Source: an uncultured Caryophanales bacterium (GTDB taxonomy: Bacteria > Bacillota_I > Bacilli_A > RF39 > UBA660). From it: DNA of 64,000 bases. Location: NCBI GenBank assembly GCA_946534345.1, contig CAMNCL010000003.1:62001-126000 (forward strand), in the 5' to 3' direction. Shown piece by piece: positions 18,031-28,064 of the stretch (the first letter of the stretch is position 1; the number at the start of each line of letters is the position of its first letter). The notes under the pieces were generated by a model that was not told where the DNA came from, did not search any database, and saw only the letters and a list, made by a program, of their open reading frames with translations. Position numbers and translations under genes: made by a program.

Positions 18031-18273
18031 TTAATCTATTTCTTTTTGTAATAAATTAAATAAATATTCCCTAGTATTTTCATTAGGTTCTTTCTTAATT
18101 TCTTCACACATTTCTACTAATTTCTTTTTCTTTTCTTTAGAAATGTCTAAATAATCAATACGATCTTCAAATTCTTCAATCATTTCTAATATTGATTGTT
18201 CTTCTTCATCTGATTCTGTCTCAATAATCATTGTTTTCATTTGTTCTGTTTGTTCTAATTCTTCTTCAGTCAT
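18031..18273 (-). CDS. Small acidic hypothetical protein
   Basis: 80 aa, Glu-rich, in the ABC operon. Confidence 0.5.
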   Translation of the reverse strand: MTEEELEQTEQMKTMIIETESDEEEQSILEMIEEFEDRIDYLDISKEKKKKLVEMCEEIKKEPNENTREYLFNLLQKEID

Positions 18274-18277
18274 ATTA

Positions 18278-18532
18278 TTACCTCTTTTCCCATATTTTTC
18301 TAATCATATTTAATGATAATGTTGATAATAAAAAACCAATCACAGGAACTAAAGATGTTAAAAAAACATTAGATATTTTACTTATTAAATATGAATATAA
18401 TACTACAACCATATAAGTTAATATAGCTATTGTAATTTTTCTAGTCATTGATGTTTCCCAAGCTTTATCTTTTTCTACCCTCTTGTTTCGTCGCTTTATT
18501 TTTTCTATTTCTTTTTCTAACTCTTTTTCCAT
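18278..18532 (-). CDS. Small two-TM hypothetical protein
   Basis: 84 aa, two hydrophobic segments, tightly packed between neighbours. Confidence 0.5.
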   Translation of the reverse strand: MEKELEKEIEKIKRRNKRVEKDKAWETSMTRKITIAILTYMVVVLYSYLISKISNVFLTSLVPVIGFLLSTLSLNMIRKIWEKR

Positions 18533-18535
18533 AAT

Positions 18536-19549
18536 CTACTCCAATCTAAATTCAATTTTTCCTTTACCATTATCACATTCTATATGAGCAATACTACCAT
18601 TTATAATTGTTAAAGAAGGCCCTTTATGTGAGATATCTGCATCATAAATAATAGGAATATTTAGCTCGTTTAAAACACTATCTTTTAAACAACTTTCAAC
18701 ATCATAATCATAGCAAGTATTATTTTCTCCAAATCTTCCAAAGACTACTCCTTTAGCATATTTAAAATAATCTAATTCATTCATTTTCCATAATATTCTA
18801 ATTGTCTCTTCCATAGATTGTTCACAGTTATCAAAATACCAAATGATTCCATCTTTCTTATATTTTTCATTAAACTCTTTTATTCCATCATACTTAGTAC
18901 CAGCAAGTTCTGCAATTACATCAAAACAACCACCAATAATTCTACCGGTAATATCTACTCTTTTATGATTCAGAGTATTCCAATAAACTTTATCAGTTAA
19001 ATTTAATCCTTCTAGACCAGTTATCTTTTCAGGATATTCTCCTTCATACATATCATAACTTTCTTCAAATAACTTTTTGCCAGTAATAATATCTAAGAAA
19101 TCATAATGACAAGTATAGAATGTATCTTCTCCAAATGATGAGAAATTACTACCATAAATAGTTGCGATATCACACTTAGTAGTAATTGGATATAGAAGAC
19201 CTGTTGGATCAGAGAAACCACATAAATATTTAGGATTATTCTTAATGAGATTAAAATCAATAAAAGGTAGTATTTCTACTAAGAAATCTCCTCCTGCAGC
19301 ACATATCATCATATCTATATCTTTATTAGAAAACATTTCATTAATCTCTTTAGCTCTTTTTCTTTTATCACTACTACGACCTTTTTCACTTTGAAATATG
19401 TTTTCTGATAAAAGAGTTTTATATCCTTCATCTAAAAAGAATTGATTAGCATGTTTATACTTATTTATCTTTAATTCATCACGAGCACCATCAGAAGGAG
19501 CAGGAACTCCAATTAAATCATTCTTTTTTAGAAACTTGGGATATTTCAT
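18536..19549 (-). CDS. S66-family LD-carboxypeptidase / MccF-like peptidase
   Basis: KKNDLIGVPAPSDGARDE..., CAAGGDFLVEILPFIDFNLI..., PKYLCGFSDPTGLL, WYFDNCEQSMEETIRILWKM. Confidence 0.88.
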   Translation of the reverse strand: MKYPKFLKKNDLIGVPAPSDGARDELKINKYKHANQFFLDEGYKTLLSENIFQSEKGRSSDKRKRAKEINEMFSNKDIDMMICAAGGDFLVEILPFIDFNLIKNNPKYLCGFSDPTGLLYPITTKCDIATIYGSNFSSFGEDTFYTCHYDFLDIITGKKLFEESYDMYEGEYPEKITGLEGLNLTDKVYWNTLNHKRVDITGRIIGGCFDVIAELAGTKYDGIKEFNEKYKKDGIIWYFDNCEQSMEETIRILWKMNELDYFKYAKGVVFGRFGENNTCYDYDVESCLKDSVLNELNIPIIYDADISHKGPSLTIINGSIAHIECDNGKGKIEFRLE

Positions 19550-20372
19550 CTACATCATCCTTCTTCCTAGTTAGTAATTTATAAATAATTAGTATTAATA
19601 TTCCAGAAACTAGAATAATTATTCCTGTAATAGTTAAACTATTAGTATTAAACTTATCAATTAGATTTTGACTATTGACAATAAGATTAGTAATAATACT
19701 AGCTAAGACTATACCTATACCACTTACTATTAGTGATTTACTAAACGTACCAATCCATTTATAAAAAGACTTTTGAATTAAAGCAATTAATAATAAAGAA
19801 ACAGCTATAACAATAAACATAATTATTCTAAAATTCCAAGAAATTAAGTATTTATATCCCTTTAAAACAGACTTTTCCGTCTTAGTCATATTTCTACTTG
19901 CATTCGCAATACTTTGTTTATAAGCATTAGAAATATCTTTAGATTCTACTTGTTCCATAGCTTTATCTATCATATCATCAGTTATTTCTTTACCAACTTT
20001 TTCTTCAATAATAGAACGATTTTCTTTTATAAATCTAGCCATATCCTCTTCAAGAGCTACCTCATCAATACTTTCTTCATCAAGTAAACCATCAACAGTA
20101 GTATCTAAATACTTTTCTAATAGTTCTTGTATTTCTGGGCTATTTAATAGTTCTTGAACTCTAGGATCACTAGTAATTTCTTTTATTTGTTCTTCTGTAA
20201 TGACATTATTTTCATCATTATAACTTCTAGGAACTATATTTTCGATAATAGTTTCTTTAATTACACCGTTAATTAAAATGTTTTTTAAGTTAAAACTAAT
20301 TGCTAAAAAGAAAATACAATTAATAATTATCAAAGATAAAATTACTATAAATACTTTTTTAATCCACTTCAT
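19518..20372 (-). CDS. Hypothetical membrane protein
   Basis: N-terminal TM plus C-terminal TM cluster. Confidence 0.65.
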   Translation of the reverse strand: MKWIKKVFIVILSLIIINCIFFLAISFNLKNILINGVIKETIIENIVPRSYNDENNVITEEQIKEITSDPRVQELLNSPEIQELLEKYLDTTVDGLLDEESIDEVALEEDMARFIKENRSIIEEKVGKEITDDMIDKAMEQVESKDISNAYKQSIANASRNMTKTEKSVLKGYKYLISWNFRIIMFIVIAVSLLLIALIQKSFYKWIGTFSKSLIVSGIGIVLASIITNLIVNSQNLIDKFNTNSLTITGIIILVSGILILIIYKLLTRKKDDVDEISQVSKKE

Positions 20373-20501
20373 AATATCTCCTCTATTTATATAATTATAC
20401 CATAAATTACAAGTTATTAATACTTAGTTATTATACTATTATTTCATTGACTTTTTCGAACAAAAGTGTTATAATATGAACTTACTTAAGGAGGGGTTTG
20501 A

Positions 20502-21800
20502 ATGAAAAAAGCCTTAGAGGAATTAAAGGAAATTATAAAAAAAGGATCTGTTTCACAAGAAGAGTTTAACAAATTAATTAGTACTTATAGATTAACTGCT
20601 GAAGAAACAGAAGAATTAACTGATTTTATATTTGAAAACAACATTTTATTCACAAGAGATAAAGAAAATATAGAAGACTCTTTAGAAATAATTACAATTA
20701 CTAAGAAAGATTTAAAAGACGTGGAAGAAGTTTCTGAAGAAGAATTAGCTAATGTTTCAAAAATAGATACTGACTCAATATTTTCTTCAAATAAAAGTAG
20801 TCTTCGTTTATATTTAAATGATGTTGGTAAAATACCATTATTAACTTTTGAAGAAGAAAAAGAGTTAGCAAAAAAAGTTGCTGAAGGTGACATAGAAGCT
20901 AGAAATAAAATGATTAATTCTAATTTAAGATTAGTTATTTCAATTGCTAAAAGATATAATAATCGTGGAGTTGACTTCTTAGATTTAATTCAAGAAGGTA
21001 CTATTGGTTTAATGAAAGCTATTGAAAAATTTGATCCAGATATGGGATATAAATTTTCTACTTATGCAACATGGTGGATTAAACAAGCTGTTTCTAGAAG
21101 TGTGGCTGATTTCTCAAGAACAATAAGAATTCCAGTACATACACATGAAACAATTTCTAAAATGTCTCGTATTGAAAAAGAATATGAAGCAGAACATGGT
21201 GGACAACAAATATCTGAATATGAATTAGCTAATTTACTATTTACTGATAAAAAGAAATTACCAAAAAGAATAAAAGTTAAAAATACTGTAAAAATGAAAC
21301 ATGATTTAATTCCTAGAAAGAATATTTTCCCAGGAAAACCAAAAGAATTAACTAGAGAAACATATGCTAAGCATTATAATGATGGATTAACTCCAAAAAA
21401 ACGTTGTGAACAAATAAGAGAAAATATTAAAAAATTAAGAGAATTAAAAAGACAACTTTATATTGTAAGTACAACTTCAACTGATTTACCAATTGGTGAA
21501 GATCAAGATACTTCACTATTAGATATGATAGTAGATGAAAATGATACTTTCTCTGTAATAGAAGAAGGTTTTGCACATCAAAAGATTATGGAAGTAATAG
21601 ATGAAACTTTTGCGGATGATCCAAGAACAAGAACTGTTATTATTAAACGTTTTGGGTTAGATGGTCAAGGAACTAAAACTCTTGAAGAATTGGGAAAAGA
21701 ATTTGGTGTAACAAGAGAAAGAATTAGACAAATAGAAAAAAGAGCTTTAAAGAAATTAAGATTTCCAGGTAGAAGTAAAAAATTAAAGGATCTCCTTTAA
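20502..21800 (+). CDS. rpoD: Primary RNA polymerase sigma factor (RpoD/SigA) with region 3 insertion
   Basis: Region 2 NLRLVISIAKRYNNRGVDFLDLIQEGTIGLMKAIEKFDPDMGYKFSTYATWWIKQAVSRSVADFSRTIRIPVH; region 4 LGKEFGVTRERIRQIEKRALKKLR. Confidence 0.95.
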   Translation: MKKALEELKEIIKKGSVSQEEFNKLISTYRLTAEETEELTDFIFENNILFTRDKENIEDSLEIITITKKDLKDVEEVSEEELANVSKIDTDSIFSSNKSSLRLYLNDVGKIPLLTFEEEKELAKKVAEGDIEARNKMINSNLRLVISIAKRYNNRGVDFLDLIQEGTIGLMKAIEKFDPDMGYKFSTYATWWIKQAVSRSVADFSRTIRIPVHTHETISKMSRIEKEYEAEHGGQQISEYELANLLFTDKKKLPKRIKVKNTVKMKHDLIPRKNIFPGKPKELTRETYAKHYNDGLTPKKRCEQIRENIKKLRELKRQLYIVSTTSTDLPIGEDQDTSLLDMIVDENDTFSVIEEGFAHQKIMEVIDETFADDPRTRTVIIKRFGLDGQGTKTLEELGKEFGVTRERIRQIEKRALKKLRFPGRSKKLKDLL

Positions 21801-22192
21801 TTTTTTTTCATGTCTTCTAAAAACTTTTTATACATTTCCTTAACATCTTCAAAGTCTATCATATCTAATACTTCATTCATTGGTACGAAAGATACTTCTT
21901 GTACTTCTTCTATTTGAGGTTTAATCTCTCCACCTATCTTTTCTCCTTTAAAGAAAACAACTTCTTTTAACACACCTTCTTTAGGTGAATATTTAAGCGT
22001 ATAACGATAATTTGTATCTACTTTAATATCTATACCAGTTTCTTCTTTTACTTCTCTAATGGCTGTTTCTTCCTCTGTCTCAGTACCTTCTATATGACCT
22101 TTAGGAAATCCTACATGTCCAGCATTATGCTTAATAACTAATACTTTATCTCCATCTAAAACAATAGCTCCACATGACTTTTCATTCTTCAT
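21797..22192 (-). CDS. NUDIX hydrolase
   Basis: GHIEGTETEEETAIREVKEETGI Nudix box. Confidence 0.95.
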   Translation of the reverse strand: MKNEKSCGAIVLDGDKVLVIKHNAGHVGFPKGHIEGTETEEETAIREVKEETGIDIKVDTNYRYTLKYSPKEGVLKEVVFFKGEKIGGEIKPQIEEVQEVSFVPMNEVLDMIDFEDVKEMYKKFLEDMKKN

Positions 22193-22253
22193 AATATCAC
22201 TCCTAAAATAGTTATAACATAATCATAAAAAAAATAGAATAGTATCAACTATT

Positions 22254-22952
22254 CTATTTTCTTATTTTATTTTCTGTAATTCCTTTTTGCATTAAATAAG
22301 CAATATTACTATCATGAGCTCTTTCTTTTAATCTTCTTTCTGATCTAACTTCTTCTAATTTATCTTCTAGTTTTTTAATAAAAGCTTTTCTTTCTTCAAT
22401 AGATTTTCCTTTTACATATTTTTCTTCAAGTTTAGATTTTTGATATTCAATAACTTCTTCTAATAACATTTCAGCATCACGTTGTTTTAAAATCTTATCA
22501 AGTAAAGCTTTATCACTTAAAGTTTTATTCTCAGCACCTTTTAAATTACCATTAATCATTTGCATATATTGAGTAACATATGCTTGATCAGTTGTTTCTG
22601 AATTAAAGTATTGTGTAATTAAACCATCTTTAGCTTTTCTAATACGTTTTTTATCTTCAGAAGTTAATTGTTTCTTTTCTACTTTTTCATAATTAGCACA
22701 CTCAGTAACTTTAAATTGCTTAACTTTTCCATCTTCACCAATAACTTGATAACCATTAGTAACAAAAGGATATTGATCTAAGTATTTTTTTCTTTTATCT
22801 GCAACTTTTTTACACATATTTGGTTCTGCATTCTTACAATTTTCCCAACATAAATGTAATTCACAATCATTATTAATTCTTTGTGTTACTGATGGAGTTA
22901 ATTTTATTGCGATTATTTTTCCTTCTTTTTTCTTTAATATCACATTTTCCAT
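22254..22952 (-). CDS. Hypothetical protein with N-terminal Cys cluster
   Basis: CELHLCWENCKNAEPNMC plus later C: putative metal site; coiled-coil C-terminus. Confidence 0.55.
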   Translation of the reverse strand: MENVILKKKEGKIIAIKLTPSVTQRINNDCELHLCWENCKNAEPNMCKKVADKRKKYLDQYPFVTNGYQVIGEDGKVKQFKVTECANYEKVEKKQLTSEDKKRIRKAKDGLITQYFNSETTDQAYVTQYMQMINGNLKGAENKTLSDKALLDKILKQRDAEMLLEEVIEYQKSKLEEKYVKGKSIEERKAFIKKLEDKLEEVRSERRLKERAHDSNIAYLMQKGITENKIRK

Positions 22953-23076
22953 TTCTTATACCCCCTACATCAAATGTGCATACATTATACTACATTTTAG
23001 CAATTTTGTCAAGAAATTGTACATTTAGACTTGTCATAATCTCAAAAAAATGATAAAATATACTTGTTATTCAGAT

Positions 23077-23153
23077 GGCGTCATTGGTGAAGTGGTTAAC
23101 ACGCTAGTTTGTGGCACTAGTATGCGTGAGTTCGATTCTCACATGGCGCCCCA
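23077..23153 (+). tRNA. tRNA-His (GTG)
   Basis: GGCGTCATTGGTGAAGTGGTTAACACGCTAGTTTGTGGCACTAGTATGCGTGAGTTCGATTCTCACATGGCGCCCCA; anticodon GTG, G-1:C73. Confidence 0.95.
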
Positions 23154-23164
23154 GTTTAAAAATA

Positions 23165-23187
23165 AGTTGCTTTATGCAACTTTTTTT
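23165..23187 (+). terminator. Intrinsic terminator downstream of tRNA-His
   Basis: AGTTGC-TTTAT-GCAACT followed by T-run. Confidence 0.85.
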
Positions 23188-23225
23188 ATTGAATTGAATA
23201 TGTTATCATTATTTTAGAGGTAATT

Positions 23226-24062
23226 ATGAAAAAGATATTTTTAATTTTTATTATTTGTATATTAATGTGTTCTTGTAATAAAAACAATGAAGCAAGAAAT
23301 GATATGTATAAAATAGGTTATTCTTCCAATTTAATAGATGAAAAAGACAGAAATGAACTGAGAAAAGTATTTGATGAACATAAACTATCTAATGTTGATT
23401 TATTTTTTAAATGGTTAGATGATTTTAATAAAGAAGAAGATATGGGCTGTGGTTTAAAGAATTGGGATAAAACAGATACTTTTATTTATAATGATGCTAA
23501 TTGTATGGATAGATACGAAAAAATCCATAGTAAGTCAGATGGAGATTGTAGAATAATAGCATATGCTTTACTTCAAAATATTATTGAAATAAATACAATT
23601 GAAAGTGAATATGGAACATATTTAATGTTTGATATGGATGTTCTTGAAAACAATGAAGATTATAAAATAATAAATGATAATCAATTGGATTTTATTAATT
23701 TATTTAATGAAATGGATGTATCTAATATAGAAAAAGAAGAATATAAAAATGTATATCCTAACAAATTAAAATCACATGATTTTAATTTGAATAGTGATAA
23801 AGTATCACTTATAAGTGTTGTTTTACATGATAGTGATTTTAATACATTATTTGTAGGACATGCCGGTGTATTAATTAATTTAGATGATAAATACTTATTT
23901 ATTGAAAAAATAGCATTTGAACAGCCATATCAAATAAGTGTAATCAAGTCAAAAAATGATTTAATAGAATTATTTAATAATAGATCTACTTATTTTGGAG
24001 ATGAAAGTGCAAAAGGACCATATATATATGAAAATGATAAACTGTTATATGAATACAAATGA
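23226..24062 (+). CDS. Lipoprotein, possibly DUF4300 family
   Basis: Lipobox-like MCSC; DCRIIAYALLQN and HAGVLI segments. Confidence 0.6.
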   Translation: MKKIFLIFIICILMCSCNKNNEARNDMYKIGYSSNLIDEKDRNELRKVFDEHKLSNVDLFFKWLDDFNKEEDMGCGLKNWDKTDTFIYNDANCMDRYEKIHSKSDGDCRIIAYALLQNIIEINTIESEYGTYLMFDMDVLENNEDYKIINDNQLDFINLFNEMDVSNIEKEEYKNVYPNKLKSHDFNLNSDKVSLISVVLHDSDFNTLFVGHAGVLINLDDKYLFIEKIAFEQPYQISVIKSKNDLIELFNNRSTYFGDESAKGPYIYENDKLLYEYK

Positions 24063-24099
24063 TTTTGATTTTTATAAAAATGTGATATATTTTATTCAA

Positions 24100-24167
24100 G
24101 TAATTGAGTCAATCTAGGTTTATAGATTTGTGCCGATTTTTCGTATACACGTTCAATTGAGGCCCCA
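24100..24167 (+). pseudogene. Possible degenerate tRNA-His remnant
   Basis: ATTTGTGCCGATT...CACGTTCAATTGAGGCCCCAGTTTGAAA parallels the tRNA-His 3' half and flank (TTTGTGGCACT...GAGTTCGATT...GGCGCCCCAGTTTAAAA). Confidence 0.4.
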
Positions 24168-24180
24168 GTTTGAAATGTAA

Positions 24181-24210
24181 AAGGATCTTAATAAAAGATT
24201 CTTTTTTTTT
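24181..24210 (+). terminator. Intrinsic terminator
   Basis: GGATCTT-AATAA-AAGATTC followed by long T-run. Confidence 0.7.
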
Positions 24211-24259
24211 TAATAAAATGTTATAATAAGATAAATAATTAAAATATAAGGAGAATCAT

Positions 24260-25225
24260 ATGAATTATAAGAAAATAGTCGTTGCGGGTGGTGGCGTTTT
24301 AGGTAGTCAAATAGCTTTCCAATCTGCTTATTGTGGATATGATGTAACAATATGGTTAAGAAGTGAAGATAGTAAAACAAGAACACAACCTAAGTTAGAT
24401 ACATTAAAAAAAGATTATATTGAAACAATTGAATCATTAGATCCTCATGATGAAGATAGTTGGGCAAGAGGAATATCAGACATTGATAACTTTAATAAAA
24501 AGGAATGTTTAGAGAAAGTAGAAAATGCTTATAACAGTATTAAATTAGAAGTTGATATGAAAGAAGCAATGAAAGATGCTGATTTAGTAATTGAATCAAT
24601 GGCTGAAATAAAAGAAGAAAAGATTAAGTTCTATCAAACTTTGGCTCCATTATTAGAAGAAAAAACTGTTGTGGTGACTAACTCTTCTACTCTATTACCA
24701 TCTATGTTTGCTAAATACACAGGAAGACCTGAAAAGTTTTTATCACTTCACTTTGCTAATACAATATGGATTAAGAATACAGCTGAGGTAATGACTCATG
24801 ATGGAACTGGTAAAAAGTATTTTGATGAAATTATGGAATTTGCTACAAGTATTAGAATGTTACCTCTCCCTGTATTAAAAGAAAAATCTGGATATTTATT
24901 AAATTCTATGCTTGTACCCTTCTTATTAAGTAGCATGGATTTATTAACAAATGGAATATCTGATGCTGAAAGTATTGATACTGCCTGGAAAAGAGGTACT
25001 GGTGCACCAAAAGGTCCATTTGAAATTATTGATACTGTTGGATTAACAACAGCAAAAAACATTGTTGAACAGTATCAAAAAGTTCCTGGATTAATGAGTC
25101 CTCTACTAAAGAAAATGATGTTACCTTATAACTACAAAGGTATGTTAAATATGCTAAATAAATATATTGAAAAAGGTAAATTAGGAAAATCATCAGGAGA
25201 AGGTTTTTACAAGTACGATAAATAA
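24260..25225 (+). CDS. 3-hydroxyacyl-CoA dehydrogenase family protein
   Basis: Rossmann VVAGGGVLGSQIAFQSAYCGYDV; ESMAEIKEEKIKFYQTL; LHFANTIW. Confidence 0.85.
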   Translation: MNYKKIVVAGGGVLGSQIAFQSAYCGYDVTIWLRSEDSKTRTQPKLDTLKKDYIETIESLDPHDEDSWARGISDIDNFNKKECLEKVENAYNSIKLEVDMKEAMKDADLVIESMAEIKEEKIKFYQTLAPLLEEKTVVVTNSSTLLPSMFAKYTGRPEKFLSLHFANTIWIKNTAEVMTHDGTGKKYFDEIMEFATSIRMLPLPVLKEKSGYLLNSMLVPFLLSSMDLLTNGISDAESIDTAWKRGTGAPKGPFEIIDTVGLTTAKNIVEQYQKVPGLMSPLLKKMMLPYNYKGMLNMLNKYIEKGKLGKSSGEGFYKYDK

Positions 25226-25239
25226 TAAAAGACACATCT

Positions 25240-25542
25240 TTATTTACGATGTGTCTTTTGTTTTACTTTTTCTTTTTTACTTTCTTCATATAGAGCATAA
25301 CCATTTTCTATTTCTTCTAAACTTGCACAATTATTAATAATATTTTCTGTAAACATCATAGCTTCTTCAATATTATCAAAATTATACTTATTGTTTTCCA
25401 TGTTACTATCTACTACTTTCAATGTAGCTTTTATTACTTTTTCATCACTAACAATTGGAGTAATACTAACATGATATCTCATTAATGAAACAGATAATTT
25501 ACTATCCTTTATATACCAACTATTTAAATTTATTTTTGACAT
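25240..25542 (-). CDS. Hypothetical protein
   Basis: 100 aa ORF in operon context. Confidence 0.55.
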   Translation of the reverse strand: MSKINLNSWYIKDSKLSVSLMRYHVSITPIVSDEKVIKATLKVVDSNMENNKYNFDNIEEAMMFTENIINNCASLEEIENGYALYEESKKEKVKQKTHRK

Positions 25543-25550
25543 TATTCCTC

Positions 25551-26261
25551 CTATACTACCTTATAACCTAATTCTTTTATTGTTTCTATTAATAAATCAC
25601 TATCTAGATGCATACAATAAATCTTATCTTTCAGCCTATTTGGTATTATACCATTTAATGTATTTATATTCAAATGGTGACAGTTTTCTCCTTCATTTAA
25701 TGTAACATCAAAATACATTTTATCTATTTCTTTGTCTTCTTTTATTAATCTTTCTACTGTAGAAGTCTCTTTACTATCCCCTGAATAATAAATATAACCA
25801 TTATTAGTATCAAACACTATACAGTAACAAGTTAAACTACTTGAATGAATTGTTTCATAATATCTTATATTATCAAAAGACTTGTATTTATTATCTAATT
25901 CACTCTCATTAACCAAGTCATATTTATTTAGACAATTAGTAGCCTCTAATATATTTTCTATATAATTTAAATATTTATTTTTATCAGGATTGTTTGGAAT
26001 AATAATTTTAATCTTATTATTCATTTTATAATAAACATATGAGGCTAATGTACCAATACTACCTATATGATCAGAATGAGTATGAGTAATCATTATATAG
26101 ATATTATCTATTCCTTCTAATATATTTCTAACTATTAATTCTCTATAGACTGATTCTCCACAGTCTATTAAAAACAAATTATTATCTTCAATAAAATATG
26201 CTGAATTATTACCTTCTTTAGGATTAAAAGCAGCTCCCCTACCTAAAAACTTTAATTCCAT
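25551..26261 (-). CDS. MBL-fold metallo-hydrolase
   Basis: HTHSDHIGS motif, GDSKETSTVE. Confidence 0.88.
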   Translation of the reverse strand: MELKFLGRGAAFNPKEGNNSAYFIEDNNLFLIDCGESVYRELIVRNILEGIDNIYIMITHTHSDHIGSIGTLASYVYYKMNNKIKIIIPNNPDKNKYLNYIENILEATNCLNKYDLVNESELDNKYKSFDNIRYYETIHSSSLTCYCIVFDTNNGYIYYSGDSKETSTVERLIKEDKEIDKMYFDVTLNEGENCHHLNINTLNGIIPNRLKDKIYCMHLDSDLLIETIKELGYKVV

Positions 26262-26263
26262 AA

Positions 26264-28006
26264 TTACTCCACGGTTACACTCTTAGCTAGATTCTTAGGT
26301 TTATCTATGTCACAACCTCTCTTTAAGGCTACAAAATAAGCTATCATTTGAAGTGCAGGTACTACAAGTAAAGGTTGTAATTTTTTATTAATACGTGGAA
26401 CTATTATTTTATGTTCATAATTTACATCTTCATTCCCAACATAGATTGGATATGCTCCACGTGATATTACTTCTTCTAAATTAGAAATAGTTTTATCTCT
26501 TATTTCCTCATCAGTTGCGATAGCAAATACTACTGTACCATCTTTTATTAAAGAAATAGTACCATGCTTTAATTCTCCTGCTTGATAAGCATCACTATGA
26601 ATATAAGATACTTCTTTTAGTTTTAAACTACCTTCCATACTAATAGCATAATCTACTTTTCTACCGATAAAGAAGACATCTTCATGTTTATAAATAGCAT
26701 CTGCTAATTTCTTATAGAAACCTGTTTTATCCAATAATACTTTTAGTTGTTGTGGCAATTTCTTTAAATCTTCAACATATGTACCATCTGGATCTAATCT
26801 ATAAGCTAATAAACTTAAAATTAGAACTTGTAATAAATATGCTTTAGTAGTTGCAACTGCTACTTCTCTACCAGCTTCTATTAATACTTTATATGTACAT
26901 TCACGAGCAATAGTTGAGGCATCAACATTAACAATAGCTAAAGTATCCGCATGTTCATTTGCTTTTCTCATCGCAGCTATAGTATCTGCAGTCTCTCCTG
27001 ATTGAGATATTAATATTACTAATGTATCAGGTTTATAAATAATATTACGATAACGATATTCAGATGCTACATCTATCTCTACATCTAAACCAGCATCTTC
27101 AAATAAATTCTTACCTATCATACCAGCATAATAAGCAGATCCACAACCTACTATATGAATATATTTATACTTCTTTATATCAGGTAATTTCTTTAAATGA
27201 TTAATATATTTTTTAGTTAAATTATCTACTAAGATTGGTTCTTCCATTATCTCTTTCATCATATAATGATCATAACCACATAAATCAGTAGCTTCATTAC
27301 TTAATTTACTAGTAAGAACTTCTCTTTTTACTTCTTTACCATTCTTAGTAATTTCATATCCTTTATCATCAATTACTACTATTTCATTTTCTCCTAGTAA
27401 AACATAATCTCTAGTATACTTTAATATTGCTCCAATATCACTAGTAACAAAGAACTCATCTTTTCCAATTCCTAATATTAATGGTGATTCACAACGAGTT
27501 GCGTATAGATTATTATCATCTTCACAAAGAATTGCTAAAGCATAACTACCTGTCATTTCTTTAATTGCTTTTTCTAAAGCTTTTTTCATATCTTTTTCAT
27601 AATACTTATTAATAAGTGCTGCTATTACTTCAGTATCAGTATTACTATTAAACTTAACTCCTTCTTTTTGAAGTTGTTCTCTTAAAACACTAGCATTTTC
27701 AATAATACCATTATGAACTAAAGTAATCTTACCTACTTTATGAGGATGAGCATTACTCTCATTAGGTTCTCCATGAGTAGCCCATCTTGTATGCGCAATA
27801 CCTAAACTACAATCAATTAACTTTTCATGATTTAGTTTATCTTCTAGATTAGATATTTTTCCAACACTCTTAATTATTTGTATTTCTTTATCCTTTTTAA
27901 AAGCTACTCCTGCTGAATCATAACCCCTATATTCTAAATTCTTTAAACCATTAAGTAATATATCCTTTGGTTGTTTTTTTCCTTTATAACCTATTATTCC
28001 ACACAT
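26264..28006 (-). CDS. glmS: Glutamine--fructose-6-phosphate aminotransferase
   Basis: MCGIIGYKGKK N-terminal GATase, SIS domains, C-terminal DKPKNLAKSVTVE. Confidence 0.97.
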   Translation of the reverse strand: MCGIIGYKGKKQPKDILLNGLKNLEYRGYDSAGVAFKKDKEIQIIKSVGKISNLEDKLNHEKLIDCSLGIAHTRWATHGEPNESNAHPHKVGKITLVHNGIIENASVLREQLQKEGVKFNSNTDTEVIAALINKYYEKDMKKALEKAIKEMTGSYALAILCEDDNNLYATRCESPLILGIGKDEFFVTSDIGAILKYTRDYVLLGENEIVVIDDKGYEITKNGKEVKREVLTSKLSNEATDLCGYDHYMMKEIMEEPILVDNLTKKYINHLKKLPDIKKYKYIHIVGCGSAYYAGMIGKNLFEDAGLDVEIDVASEYRYRNIIYKPDTLVILISQSGETADTIAAMRKANEHADTLAIVNVDASTIARECTYKVLIEAGREVAVATTKAYLLQVLILSLLAYRLDPDGTYVEDLKKLPQQLKVLLDKTGFYKKLADAIYKHEDVFFIGRKVDYAISMEGSLKLKEVSYIHSDAYQAGELKHGTISLIKDGTVVFAIATDEEIRDKTISNLEEVISRGAYPIYVGNEDVNYEHKIIVPRINKKLQPLLVVPALQMIAYFVALKRGCDIDKPKNLAKSVTVE

Positions 28007-28064
28007 ATATAATCCTCCGTATAATATTATTATACATTAAAAAAAGAGAATTACAAAATTCTCT

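Noticed and set aside
28007-28064. glmS ribozyme upstream of glmS
   Set aside because: Intergenic space is only ~58 nt with a terminator-like repeat; too short for the ribozyme.
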